From NCBI GenBank assembly GCA_047601745.1, contig JASGIS010000001.1:4898001-4962000 (forward strand): a DNA stretch of 64,000 nt, written 5' to 3'. Below, piece by piece: positions 54,941 through 63,840 of the stretch. Under the pieces are notes generated by a model that worked only from the letters and a program-made list of their open reading frames with translations, was not told the DNA's origin and did no database searches. Position numbers and translations under genes: made by a program. Source of the stretch: JAKPAM01 sp047601745. GTDB lineage: Bacteria; Pseudomonadota; Gammaproteobacteria; Burkholderiales; Burkholderiaceae_E. The stretch's first letter is position 1. Each line of letters starts with the position of its first letter.

Positions 54941-56488
54941 ATGCCGATCATGATCAGTGGCCAAGTCGTACCGCTGGCCAAAATTCCCGGCGTCTCGACC
55001 TCCGAGTCCAGTTGTTTTGCGGGCAAGGTCTGGATCGCGGACGACGGCGTCATCACGGCCATCACCAAGCCGGGGCAGGCCGACCCGCAGGGTTTCGCGA
55101 ACGCTCGCTCGCTGGATCTGGGGACCGCTTTGATCTTCCCTGGTCTGATCGACTTGCACAGCCATCTCGCCTACGCTCCCCTCCCACTCTGGCAGGAGCC
55201 TGGCCGAACCGAGCCGTTCAAGCATCACGATAGCTGGCCTGGCAGCCCATCGTACGCCCCGAGGATCACCTGGCCCGCTTATGCGTACATCACGGCTTGC
55301 CCCGAGGAGGCGCTGGCTTATGCCGAAATCCGGGCACTGATCGGCGGTACGACCAGCATCCAGGGGTCGCCTCCTCGCAACAGGCCGCTCGACGGCTGGC
55401 TGCTCCGGAACGTCGAGGACGAGACGCTCGGCAAGACCATCAAGAGCACGAAGATCCTGGCGTCGACGCTGAAGCTGAACAATGAGACCCTCGGCCGACG
55501 GGCGACGCAGATGCGCAACGCCTCGACCTTCATCTATCACTGCGCCGAAGGCCAGGTCGGATCGATCGTCGAGAGCGAATACCAGGCGCTGAAGCTTACC
55601 GGCTGCCTGCAGCACAACCTGGTCGCGATCCACACCAACGCGCTGGAGGGGCCCGAATATGGCCAATGGAGCGCAGCCCCGGGTACGGTGGTCTGGTCTC
55701 CTTTTTCGAACCTCTGGCTGTACGGCAGCACGACCGACGTCCCCGCCGCGATCGCTCGCGGGATCGCCGTTTGCGTAGGATCGGACTGGGGGCCGTCGGG
55801 CACCCGCAACGTGCTGGGCGAACTGAAGGTCGCGCAGATCGTTGCGAAGAAGCGGGAGTGGAATCTATCGCCACTCGACCTGGTCAAGATGGTCACGGCC
55901 AACCCGGGCGACGTCCTGACCAGGGCCTGGGGCAAGCCGCTCGGCCGACTTCGGCCCGAGGCACTGGCCGATCTCATGGTCGTCGAAAGCGGCGATGCCG
56001 CCGATCCCTTCCAGAGCCTCATCGACGCCACCGAGAAAAGCGTCAGTCTGGTGATGATCGGCGGGAAATCGATCTATGGGCGAGCCGCCCACATGCGAGC
56101 ACTGGGCGCCCAGCGAATCAGCAAGCTCACGGCCGCGGGCGCGGACCGGGTCCTGTCGATGCATCGGTTGGACTCCCCAACCACGGCCTGGTCGATGGCC
56201 GACGTGCTGGCGAGGATGGAAAAAGTCCGCGCGAACCCGAAGAAGGAGATCGACGCGGCCCGGGTGACGGCGTTCGCCGCCATCGCCAGAGGCGATCCGC
56301 CCGGACTGCGGCTGGCGCTGGACATGCCGACCGGGAAGGTGCCGGTCGGTGGCTTGCCCAAGGATTTGTCCACCATCGTGGTTCCCCCGATTCAGCCACT
56401 TGTCCATGACAAGCCCTTTTTCGATTCGATCCATGGCGGCGGCTTCCATGGCGGCTTGCTCGACGAGCTCGCCGCTTACTACGGATAA
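54941..56488 (+). CDS. Amidohydrolase-superfamily protein (ATZ/TRZ-like)
   Basis: The 515-residue protein has a metal-dependent barrel: LIFPGLIDLHSHLAYAPL (H-x-H after strand 1), YHCAEG, VAIHTNALEG and CVGSDWGPSGTRNVLGELK (metal Asp). A small beta domain from both termini follows (MVTANPGDVLTRAWGKPLGRLRPEALADLMVVE). Typical relatives hydrolyse chlorohydrolase/deaminase-type substrates. No signal peptide is seen. It starts a tight operon: the next gene begins 4 bp after its stop. The C-terminal ~130 residues beyond the standard barrel are an unusual extension. Confidence 0.75.
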   Translation: MPIMISGQVVPLAKIPGVSTSESSCFAGKVWIADDGVITAITKPGQADPQGFANARSLDLGTALIFPGLIDLHSHLAYAPLPLWQEPGRTEPFKHHDSWPGSPSYAPRITWPAYAYITACPEEALAYAEIRALIGGTTSIQGSPPRNRPLDGWLLRNVEDETLGKTIKSTKILASTLKLNNETLGRRATQMRNASTFIYHCAEGQVGSIVESEYQALKLTGCLQHNLVAIHTNALEGPEYGQWSAAPGTVVWSPFSNLWLYGSTTDVPAAIARGIAVCVGSDWGPSGTRNVLGELKVAQIVAKKREWNLSPLDLVKMVTANPGDVLTRAWGKPLGRLRPEALADLMVVESGDAADPFQSLIDATEKSVSLVMIGGKSIYGRAAHMRALGAQRISKLTAAGADRVLSMHRLDSPTTAWSMADVLARMEKVRANPKKEIDAARVTAFAAIARGDPPGLRLALDMPTGKVPVGGLPKDLSTIVVPPIQPLVHDKPFFDSIHGGGFHGGLLDELAAYYG

Positions 56489-56492
56489 GCGC

Positions 56493-58442
56493 ATGGTCCA
56501 GACCAGACAATCATCCCGGCTAGCCAGCAGCCAATCGGGCGAGTTGCTCAGCGAGTTGCTCGCCGGGCAGAAGCTCCGATCGCTGCAGCTCGCTTCCTTC
56601 GGCGGCCCGGGCCTGCGCGCGGCCGGCGTGTCCGACGCGGAGATCGCCGAGGACTTGCTCGATGGCGGCGAGCGCCTGCAGATCATCGACAACTTCATTG
56701 CCGTGCTGGCGGGGCTCTATTGCCATCTCCCGCAAAAACGGGCGGCTTATGCGATCGATCCGATCCAGGCATTGAGACTGCTGCGCCCGCACGCGCCGGC
56801 CATGTCGGAAGCGGCGTTTCATCTCGCGATCACGGGCATCATCGGCAGCCTGCGGGACGCGCACACCCGCTATTCGGGTCCTCGATCGATCGCCGGCGCC
56901 GTCGCGTCCCTGCCCTTTCTGGTCGAGGCCTACGGCCCGACACACGAACCCAGGTTCCTGGTGTCCAAGGTCTCGCCGGCGCCGGCGATCGAGGATCCCC
57001 GATTCAAAGCCGGCGTGTCGCTGGCGTACTGGAACGGGATCCCGTTTGCTCGGGCGGTCGATATCCATGCCGATCGGGAAACCGGCGGACGCTCCGATGC
57101 TCGATTGGCGCGAGCGCTGGAGACGCTGACTTTTCGTTCGCTCGAGTACGGTCCGCCCCCCGACGAGCTATGGGTCGATATCGGCTTCACCACACCCGAC
57201 GAAGAAAAGGGTGAGGTCCGGATCCCCTGGCGGGTGGTCTATCCGAATCAGGCACGAACGGCCAGCAACGCCGGCTCGAGAGCGAGCCGCTATGTCTGCG
57301 CCGACCCGGCAGGCCAGCAGATCCGTCGGGCGAAGAAGCTCTTGTTCTCCGGCGCCGCGTGGGAAGCGGAGTTCTCGCCCAGGCCCGTTGCTCGGGCGCC
57401 GGGCTGGTTGCCCACGAAATTCCAGGACGTGCTGTCGGCCCGAACGGTCCGAGTGGACGGACTGGGGACCTTTGGCTATCTGCGCGTGTGGAGCTTCGAC
57501 GTCGACGAGGACGACGATTTCCTGGAGGAAGTGATCCGCCTGCTCGGCCGGCTGCCCGAACGCGGCCTGATCGTCGACCTTCGCGGCAACCCCGGGGGCC
57601 TGATCTGGGCTGCCGAGCGAATGCTGCAGTTGCTGACCCCGAACCCGATCACCCCCACCCGGTTCTCCTGGGTGGCCACGCCGATGACGCGCGCGATGGC
57701 GGAAAGTCCGTTCAACAGGCTGGAGATCGAAGCCTGGGCCCCCTCCTTGAACGCGGCGATCGCCACCGGGGAAGTCTATGCCCAACCCCTCCCGTTGACG
57801 GATCCCCAGTGGTGCAACGACATCGGGCAGGTCTACGGCGGCCCGGTCGTCTGCGTGGTCGACGCGAACACCTATTCGTCGGGCGATCTCTTCTCGGCCG
57901 GGTTCGTGGACAACCAGATCGGCACTTTGGTCAGTGTCGGCGAGGCCTCCGGCGCCGGCGGCGCGAACGTCTGGACGAGCAGCGACGTCAGGGACGCGCT
58001 CGCCGACACCGACTTCGCCATCCAGGACATGCCCGATGGGGTGTCATACACGATCGCGGTGCGACGCGCGCTCAGGGCCGGCGCTGCCGCGGGCAATCCG
58101 ATCGAAGACCTCGGCATCACCGGCATTTCCTACTCGATGACGAGGGATGACCTGCTGATCGAGAATCGCGACCTGCTGCGCTTCTGTGCTCAGCAGTTGA
58201 CCGGCGAGGTTCGCTCGTCGATGAGGGTAAGCATCAAGGACGGCGCGCTAGTGGTCGCGTCCAAAGGACTGGACGGCCTGGACGTCTACGTCGATGACAG
58301 GCCGGCGTCGACCCATGCGATCGCAGACGGCGTTCACACGATCAAGATGCCCAAGCGCGGAGACGTCATGCTCGTGGGAAGCGCGAAGGGCACGACCCTG
58401 CAACGCCGAAGAATCCGATCGAAAGAAAACCGGCCTCGGTGA
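56493..58442 (+). CDS. S41-family peptidase-like protein
   Basis: The 649-residue protein has a helical N-terminus and GSLRDAHTRYSGP (the DxHT motif of S41). It continues with GLGTFGYLRVWSFDVDEDDDFLEEVIRLLGRLPERGLIVDLRGNPGGLIWAAERML and VVDANTYSSGDLFSAGFVDNQIGTLVSVGEASGAGG. The Ser in NTYSSGD is the likely nucleophile. The Lys that follows GExxxG in CtpA is not evident, so it would be closer to the tricorn-type Ser-His group. No signal peptide is seen. It sits between the amidohydrolase and a lipoprotein in one operon. Confidence 0.72.
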   Translation: MVQTRQSSRLASSQSGELLSELLAGQKLRSLQLASFGGPGLRAAGVSDAEIAEDLLDGGERLQIIDNFIAVLAGLYCHLPQKRAAYAIDPIQALRLLRPHAPAMSEAAFHLAITGIIGSLRDAHTRYSGPRSIAGAVASLPFLVEAYGPTHEPRFLVSKVSPAPAIEDPRFKAGVSLAYWNGIPFARAVDIHADRETGGRSDARLARALETLTFRSLEYGPPPDELWVDIGFTTPDEEKGEVRIPWRVVYPNQARTASNAGSRASRYVCADPAGQQIRRAKKLLFSGAAWEAEFSPRPVARAPGWLPTKFQDVLSARTVRVDGLGTFGYLRVWSFDVDEDDDFLEEVIRLLGRLPERGLIVDLRGNPGGLIWAAERMLQLLTPNPITPTRFSWVATPMTRAMAESPFNRLEIEAWAPSLNAAIATGEVYAQPLPLTDPQWCNDIGQVYGGPVVCVVDANTYSSGDLFSAGFVDNQIGTLVSVGEASGAGGANVWTSSDVRDALADTDFAIQDMPDGVSYTIAVRRALRAGAAAGNPIEDLGITGISYSMTRDDLLIENRDLLRFCAQQLTGEVRSSMRVSIKDGALVVASKGLDGLDVYVDDRPASTHAIADGVHTIKMPKRGDVMLVGSAKGTTLQRRRIRSKENRPR

Positions 58443-58446
58443 GAAC

Positions 58447-60624
58447 ATGATGATGACATACGCCCTGCGCGCGAGCCTCGCTGCATTCTTGCTGGTGCTG
58501 GCAGGCTGCGGACCTACGAAGAAAGCCGCACCCGATGAAGGGAACCGAACGGCCAAGAGCATCGACCGGGCAGCGTCCCTGCACACCTCGATCACGTCAG
58601 TAACTCCCTGGAACGACATCAAGGACAAACTCGCGCCGGGCTTCGAACTGAAAGCACCCGATGCGCTCTCCAAATCGATTCCGACCACGCTGGTACGACT
58701 GGACCGAGTCCTCGACATCCTTCGCTTTCAACTCGCCCTAACGGCTCCGATAACGAAAGAGTCATCGACCACGACCCGAACCTCGGAAACCGGCAAAGAC
58801 GATTCGACCAAGAGCGAATCGAAGACGGAGAAATCGTCTCCCGACCTGCCCGGTGCAACGCCTCCCACCGGCCTCACGGCGACGTCTCCGACGTTTCAGA
58901 CGCCCCCCGATACCCCCGCCGATGTTCTGCTCCAGTATCAAGCCGCCGCAAGCCTGCTGCGGGATGTCGCGGTCCTCAATACCGAGATCGAGAACGTCTC
59001 CAGGCGGACCGGGCAGGAAGCCTTTCTGACCCGGATCCAGGTCAGCGTGATGCCCCTGAGCCGCGGATTGGGGTACGACGTCTACGCCAATCTCACCATG
59101 TTCACCTCCGACGGAAGCTTTGACCAGAAGACGGGCGCACGTACGCCGGGCTCGATGCAGCCCATCGCGCCGTTGGTGATTCCCATCCTGTCGACCGACT
59201 CCCTGCAGGCCACTCGGCGGGTAAACAGCTCGACGGCAAAGCGCGAGATCGGCCTGGCACTGAACATCCTCAAGGGAATCGGCGCGGCGGGAGCTTCGCT
59301 GGGCAACGAAAACGAGAACGAGAACGAAGCCGCCGGAGCAGACCTCGAGTCGGTGGTCACGGTCGGCCGATTGAGCGACAACACCATTCGAATCCGGATG
59401 GGCGCTGATCCCATGCCGGGTGGTGGCTACGGGATGGTCCCGAGGACCTTCAACATCTCGGCAGTGGTCTTCGTGCCACGGAAGGCCAAGCAACTGCTAT
59501 ACGTCTCCCGCCTCTCGATGCATCACGTCAAGGACGGATCGGAACTGACCGCGAAGCGGTCGCCAAGCTACGACGAAGGACTGAAAGCCATAGTTCGAGG
59601 CAGTCGAACGAACTTTCCTTATATGTCCGAGGAACTGCTGAAGAACCATCTGGACGACTATGCCTTCCACGGCGACTTCGGTGAGTTCGAACGGCATCTT
59701 CGACCGTATGCCCGGCCAGGCATCACTGACCTTGAGTTGCGACGGGAGATCATGTACAAGTGGGCCGAGCTCATTGCCTTGAATCGCCAATCGCGCTACG
59801 CCAGCAGCCTGGTCGACCTGCCGTGGCCTTCGCCGCTCAGGTGGCCGGCAAGAGATCAACTGGTAGCCTATACGTCGACGGATAAGGGAGTCACCGTTTC
59901 CCTGGGCAATGGAGACAACTTGCGAGCGCAAGTCGTCACCGCCACTCTGGCCGTGAAGAAATGCCTGCCGGAGCCACCGGCGCCCAAGCACAAAGGGGCC
60001 AAGAAGCACCTAGCCGAGAATCCGGCAAACCCCGATCCGCCGTGCAAGACATCCGGCGATCCGTCCAGATCGATTCAAGCGAGCGATATTCAGGTGGCCA
60101 AGGATGGGCGATCGCTGATCGTGACCTTTCCCCCTCTCGATAGGACGACGAGCCTCAAAGACCAGGCCAGATTCCTGCCCCACTCGATCAAGTTGTCCTC
60201 GACTCCGAATGCAGTCAACGTATCGAGGTCTCGCGAGTACACGTTCGAAGCCGTCGCCGAAAAAAAGCTCGATCCTGATCCGGACGATTCGAAGGTCTCC
60301 GCAATCAAGCCGGACTCGCGCATCATCATTGCAGACAAATCGAGAAAGGGGCGTGTGAGCTTCTACATCCAGGGAGGAGGCAAGGATGGGCTTCGACTCG
60401 AAGTCTCCAATGCCACGATCGTTACGATCAACGACGAGGACGGAAAGCAGCTCGCCCGGAAGCAATCCTCATGGGAGGTCAAAGACGGTGGACGGTATTC
60501 GATGAGCCTGGAGAATCTATCCGAAAGCGCTGTCGTGCAACTCTCTCTGGCAAGTCAACCGGCGACTGCCAAAAAGGCCACCGCTCTGGCAACAAGTGAG
60601 TTGCGTGTGGAGCAACTGAAGTGA
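58447..60624 (+). CDS. Large lipoprotein of unknown function (725 aa)
   Basis: It starts MMMTYALRASLAAFLLVLAGC, a signal peptide with lipobox LAGC. The product is thus a ~700-residue lipid-anchored periplasmic or surface protein. Features are a Ser/Thr/Lys-rich stretch (~115-150), a NENENENE repeat (~280), long beta-rich segments and a final Ig-like part (LEVSNATIVTINDEDGKQLARKQSSWEVKDGGRYSMSLENLSE). I recognise no family. It begins 4 bp after the S41 gene, so it likely works with it. Confidence 0.7.
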   Translation: MMMTYALRASLAAFLLVLAGCGPTKKAAPDEGNRTAKSIDRAASLHTSITSVTPWNDIKDKLAPGFELKAPDALSKSIPTTLVRLDRVLDILRFQLALTAPITKESSTTTRTSETGKDDSTKSESKTEKSSPDLPGATPPTGLTATSPTFQTPPDTPADVLLQYQAAASLLRDVAVLNTEIENVSRRTGQEAFLTRIQVSVMPLSRGLGYDVYANLTMFTSDGSFDQKTGARTPGSMQPIAPLVIPILSTDSLQATRRVNSSTAKREIGLALNILKGIGAAGASLGNENENENEAAGADLESVVTVGRLSDNTIRIRMGADPMPGGGYGMVPRTFNISAVVFVPRKAKQLLYVSRLSMHHVKDGSELTAKRSPSYDEGLKAIVRGSRTNFPYMSEELLKNHLDDYAFHGDFGEFERHLRPYARPGITDLELRREIMYKWAELIALNRQSRYASSLVDLPWPSPLRWPARDQLVAYTSTDKGVTVSLGNGDNLRAQVVTATLAVKKCLPEPPAPKHKGAKKHLAENPANPDPPCKTSGDPSRSIQASDIQVAKDGRSLIVTFPPLDRTTSLKDQARFLPHSIKLSSTPNAVNVSRSREYTFEAVAEKKLDPDPDDSKVSAIKPDSRIIIADKSRKGRVSFYIQGGGKDGLRLEVSNATIVTINDEDGKQLARKQSSWEVKDGGRYSMSLENLSESAVVQLSLASQPATAKKATALATSELRVEQLK

Positions 60625-60636
60625 CGCCGAAAAGTC

Positions 60637-60770
60637 AGAACAGGATGCCGTGCTGGACCGGAGGCAGCAAGTCGCCGATCGGACCTTGATGCCGCGTGGC
60701 TCACCACGCGACGCCCAGCCCCCGGTCGCCACCCCCGGCATTGCACTTGCCGGGCAGCATACCTTCCCCA
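60637..60770 (-). pseudogene. Relic of the quinone reductase gene
   Basis: Minus-strand translation gives TGGWASRGEPRGI, a frameshift, then GPIGDLLPPVQHGILF. The intact gene at 51824-52600 has TGGWASHYEPRGINGPIDDLLFPIQHGILF. DNA identity is about 80% by eye over ~100 bp. The rest of the gene is absent. Confidence 0.75.
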
Positions 60771-60850
60771 TGCGCGTCGCGGCTTCGAACTACAGCACGT
60801 CAACGATCCTGCTGCTGGCGCTGACCGGCCTAGCATCGGTCTCGCGCTGA
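60770..60850 (+). pseudogene. Relic of the LysR effector domain
   Basis: The 26-codon frame MRVAASNYSTSTILLLALTGLASVSR matches WHVAASDYSASTILSPALAGLRSAAP of the LysR at 52730-53632. It is joined directly to the quinone reductase relic on the other strand. Order and orientation are as in the intact divergent pair, with the promoter region and both gene starts deleted. Confidence 0.75.
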
Positions 60851-60903
60851 ACAGCAGGGTTCTCGCCGTCACCCCGATCACCCGGTTGACGATCGACCGC
60901 CGG

Positions 60904-62451
60904 CTAAAGCACGACTTCGATCAACCGCGGTCCCTTATGCTTGATCGCGCTGGCGAACTGGCTCGCGAACTCCTCGACGGTCGTCGCACGGCTCGCTTCC
61001 ATGCCCATGCCGGACGCCAGCTTGACCCAGTCGAGTTCAGGATTGTGCAGGTCTAGCATCGACAAGGCCTTGGGACCCGGATTGCCGACGCCGACGCGCG
61101 TGAACTCGATGTTCAGGATCGCGTACGAACGATTGGCGAAGATCACCGTCGTGACGTCGAGCGATTCGCGCACCTGCGTCCACAAGGCCTGCAGCGTGTA
61201 CATCGCCCCGCCGTCGCCGTGCAGGCAGACGACTTTCCGATTCGGGCACGCGACCGCGGCGCCGGTGGCCAGCGGAATGCCTTGCCCGATCGAGCCGCCG
61301 GTCAGCGTCAGATGGTCGTGCGGCGCGATGGAGGCCGCGAACCGGTGCATGCCGCCGCCAGCCGTCGCGCCTTCATCCGAGATGATCGCACCCTCCGGAA
61401 GATAGTGCGCGATGATCTGTCCGGCCGTGCGCGGATCGAGCGCCCCGCTGGTCGGCAGATCGGGAATCCGCGATTCGCCGACGCGCGCCGGCGTCCGGGG
61501 CGCGCCGAGCGCGTCGGCCAGCGCTTCGAGCGCGGCCGTGCCGTCTTCGTGCTTGTGGGCCAGGTAGAGAATGCTGCAATCCTCGGGCGTGCACCAGGAC
61601 GGTTTGTCCGGATAGGCGAAGAAACTCACCGGCGGGCTGGCGCCGACCAGGATCAGGTGTTGGACGCCCTTCATGAACTCGACGATCTGCTCGGCGAAAT
61701 AAGGAATGCGTTCGATCTCGACGCGCCCGGCCCCGCGCTGGCAGCGCGGCGCGAAGGTGTCGCAGGCGATCCGCGCGCCGGTCGCCGCGGCGATGCGGCC
61801 GGCGGCATGAAGCCCGCGCTCCTTCAACGCGGCCCCGCGGATCAGGATCATCGTCGTCCCGCCGGCCTTCAACGCGCCGGCGGCCTGCCCGATCGCCTGG
61901 TCCGATACCGTCGCGGGGACCGGTTTCGGCAGCGCGGGCGCCGGACGGTCCGCCTCGAGCCACGCGGTGTCGGCGGGCAGGATCAGCGTCGCGATCTGTC
62001 CCGGATGCTGGAGCGCGGCCTGGACGGCTCGCGCCCCGTCCGCCGCCACGGTGCGCGCGCTCGTCGACGAATGGACCCAGCCGGAGACCGGACGCGCGAA
62101 CCCCTGCACGTCGGACGCCAGCGGCGCGTCGTATTGCGCGTGATAAGTGGCGTGATCACCGACGATGTTGACGATCGGCGTCGCCGCGCGGCGCGCGTTG
62201 TGCAGGTTCGCGAGCCCGTTCGCCAACCCCGGCCCCAGATGCAGCAGCGTCGCGGCCGGTTTCTCGGCCATGCGGCCATACCCATCGGCCATTCCGGTCA
62301 CCGCGCCCTCGAACAGGCCCAGGACGGCCCGCATGCCCTCGACCTTGTCCAGCGCCGCGACGAAATGCATCTCCGATGTGCCGGGATTGCCGAAACAGAC
62401 CTCGACGCCGGAATCGGCGAGCGTTCGCACCAGACTTTCCGCTCCGTTCAT
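60904..62451 (-). CDS. Thiamine-diphosphate enzyme, acetolactate synthase-like
   Basis: The 515-residue protein has the three ThDP-enzyme domains: VEVCFGNPGTSEMHFVAAL...GLFEGAVTGMADGYGRM (catalytic Glu in the FEGA stretch), a central domain and the C-terminal cofactor motif CLHGDGGAMYTLQALWTQ...FANRSYAILNIEF. Such stand-alone enzymes include benzoylformate decarboxylase- and acetolactate synthase-like proteins; the substrate is not readable. Of three consecutive ATGs (62457, 62454, 62451), the last has AAGGA at a proper distance. Confidence 0.82.
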   Translation of the reverse strand: MNGAESLVRTLADSGVEVCFGNPGTSEMHFVAALDKVEGMRAVLGLFEGAVTGMADGYGRMAEKPAATLLHLGPGLANGLANLHNARRAATPIVNIVGDHATYHAQYDAPLASDVQGFARPVSGWVHSSTSARTVAADGARAVQAALQHPGQIATLILPADTAWLEADRPAPALPKPVPATVSDQAIGQAAGALKAGGTTMILIRGAALKERGLHAAGRIAAATGARIACDTFAPRCQRGAGRVEIERIPYFAEQIVEFMKGVQHLILVGASPPVSFFAYPDKPSWCTPEDCSILYLAHKHEDGTAALEALADALGAPRTPARVGESRIPDLPTSGALDPRTAGQIIAHYLPEGAIISDEGATAGGGMHRFAASIAPHDHLTLTGGSIGQGIPLATGAAVACPNRKVVCLHGDGGAMYTLQALWTQVRESLDVTTVIFANRSYAILNIEFTRVGVGNPGPKALSMLDLHNPELDWVKLASGMGMEASRATTVEEFASQFASAIKHKGPRLIEVVL

Positions 62452-62644
62452 CATCATTCCTTGTTTCGAATTGCTGTCGCGGCGCGGCGCGCCGGCGACG
62501 TGATGGCCCAATCAGGGTATCGCGGGTTGCGCCGAAGCGGCAACTTCGGCCCGCGCCTATCCGGATCGGCGCCGCAACCGATCGGCGCCGCGTTTCCCGC
62601 CTGGCTCACGGCCGCCGCGCAGTGCGGCAACCGCGCGCTCGAAG

Positions 62645-62706
62645 CCGGTTCACGACGACCGGTTCATGACAGCCGCCTCACGACAGCCCGTTCACGACAG
62701 CCGGTT
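62645..62706 (-). repeat. 14-bp tandem repeat at the 3' end of the ABC-2 permease gene
   Basis: Four imperfect 14-bp units (consensus on the plus strand CCGGTTCACGACAG) plus a partial fifth cover the last codons and the stop (NRLS-stop) of the permease gene and continue beyond it. The unit contains the TGA, so the true end is set by the first copy reached. The gap 62455-62644 holds no gene I can support. Confidence 0.65.
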
Positions 62707-63804
62707 GCGGAACAGCCAAGCGGCCAGCGGCAGCGTGACGGCCGCCAGCGCCAGCATCGGCACGAAGTCGAAGGCGACGTCGCGCAGGCCCGCGCCTTCG
62801 AGATAGACGCGGCGCACCAGGTCCACGCCGAAGCGCAGCGGATTGGCGTACGTGGCGATCTGCAGCGCTTCGGGCATGTTGCTCACCGGCGTGAGCAGGC
62901 CCGACAGCAGCATCATCGGCATGATCAGCAGGAACGTGTAGAGCATCGCCTGCTGCATCGTCAGCGACAGCGCGGAGATCGACAGCCCCAGCCCCACGGT
63001 GGCGCCGGTGAACACGACCAATCCCAGATAGAGCAGCCACGCCGGGCCGCTCATCGGAATCTGGAACCAGAAACGGATGATCAGCAGGATGACGGTCGAT
63101 TGCACGAGTCCGACCAGCATCGCCGGCAAGGCCTTGCCGACCAGGATCTGCATCGGCGTCAGCGGCGTCACCAGCAACTGGTCGAACGTACCCTGCTCGC
63201 GCTCGCGGGCGACCGACAGCGCGGCCAGCAGCAGCGTCTGGATCAGGCTCAGCGCGGCGATCAGCGCCGGCATCAGGTTCCAGCGCGATTGCAGGTTCGG
63301 GTTGTACCAGGCGCGCCGTTCGATGTCGATCGCGGGCGCACCGGCCTGCGTCCGGTTGTAGGCGGCAACGATCGCGCCGATCTGCGCGGCCGCCGCCGCG
63401 GCGGTCGTCGAATTGCGGCCGTCCAGGATCATCTGCAGCGGCGCCGGCTGGCCGGCGGCCAGGCGCGCATCGAAATCGGCCGGAAACTGCAGGACCAGCA
63501 GCACGCCGTCCCGCCCGACGGCGGCGGCGATCTGCCGCGACGCGCTCAGCGTGGCCGCGCGTTCGAACACGCCGGTGCCGTCCACGCGCGCCAGCAGTTC
63601 CCGGGACGCCGCCCCCCGGCTCTGGTCGAGCACCGCGTACGGCGCGTGCGTCAGATCGTAGGTCGCGCCGTAGCCGTACAACAGGGCCTGCAGCAGCGCC
63701 GGCACGAACAGGATCAGGCGGCTCGAAGGTTCCTTGAGCAGCGCCAGCAGTTCCTTGCGGCAAAGGAAGCCGATCGCCGCCAGTTGATCGAGCAAGGCCG
63801 TCAT
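62692..63804 (-). CDS. ABC-2 type transporter permease (YbhR/YhhJ-like)
   Basis: The 370-residue protein has an N-terminal TM after KELLALLKEPSSRLILFVPALLQALLYGYG, a ~150-residue periplasmic domain and five C-terminal TM segments, including ALSVAREREQGTFDQLLVTPLTPMQILVGKALP (the ABC-2 coupling region) and MLLSGLLTPVSNMPEALQ. It matches the paired permeases of YbhFSR/YhiI-type drug or envelope exporters. A second permease of the same type lies just upstream. Confidence 0.9.
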   Translation of the reverse strand: MTALLDQLAAIGFLCRKELLALLKEPSSRLILFVPALLQALLYGYGATYDLTHAPYAVLDQSRGAASRELLARVDGTGVFERAATLSASRQIAAAVGRDGVLLVLQFPADFDARLAAGQPAPLQMILDGRNSTTAAAAAAQIGAIVAAYNRTQAGAPAIDIERRAWYNPNLQSRWNLMPALIAALSLIQTLLLAALSVAREREQGTFDQLLVTPLTPMQILVGKALPAMLVGLVQSTVILLIIRFWFQIPMSGPAWLLYLGLVVFTGATVGLGLSISALSLTMQQAMLYTFLLIMPMMLLSGLLTPVSNMPEALQIATYANPLRFGVDLVRRVYLEGAGLRDVAFDFVPMLALAAVTLPLAAWLFRNRLS

Positions 63805-63840
63805 CGCCTCATCCCTCGTGAACGAAGCCGCCGCGCATTC

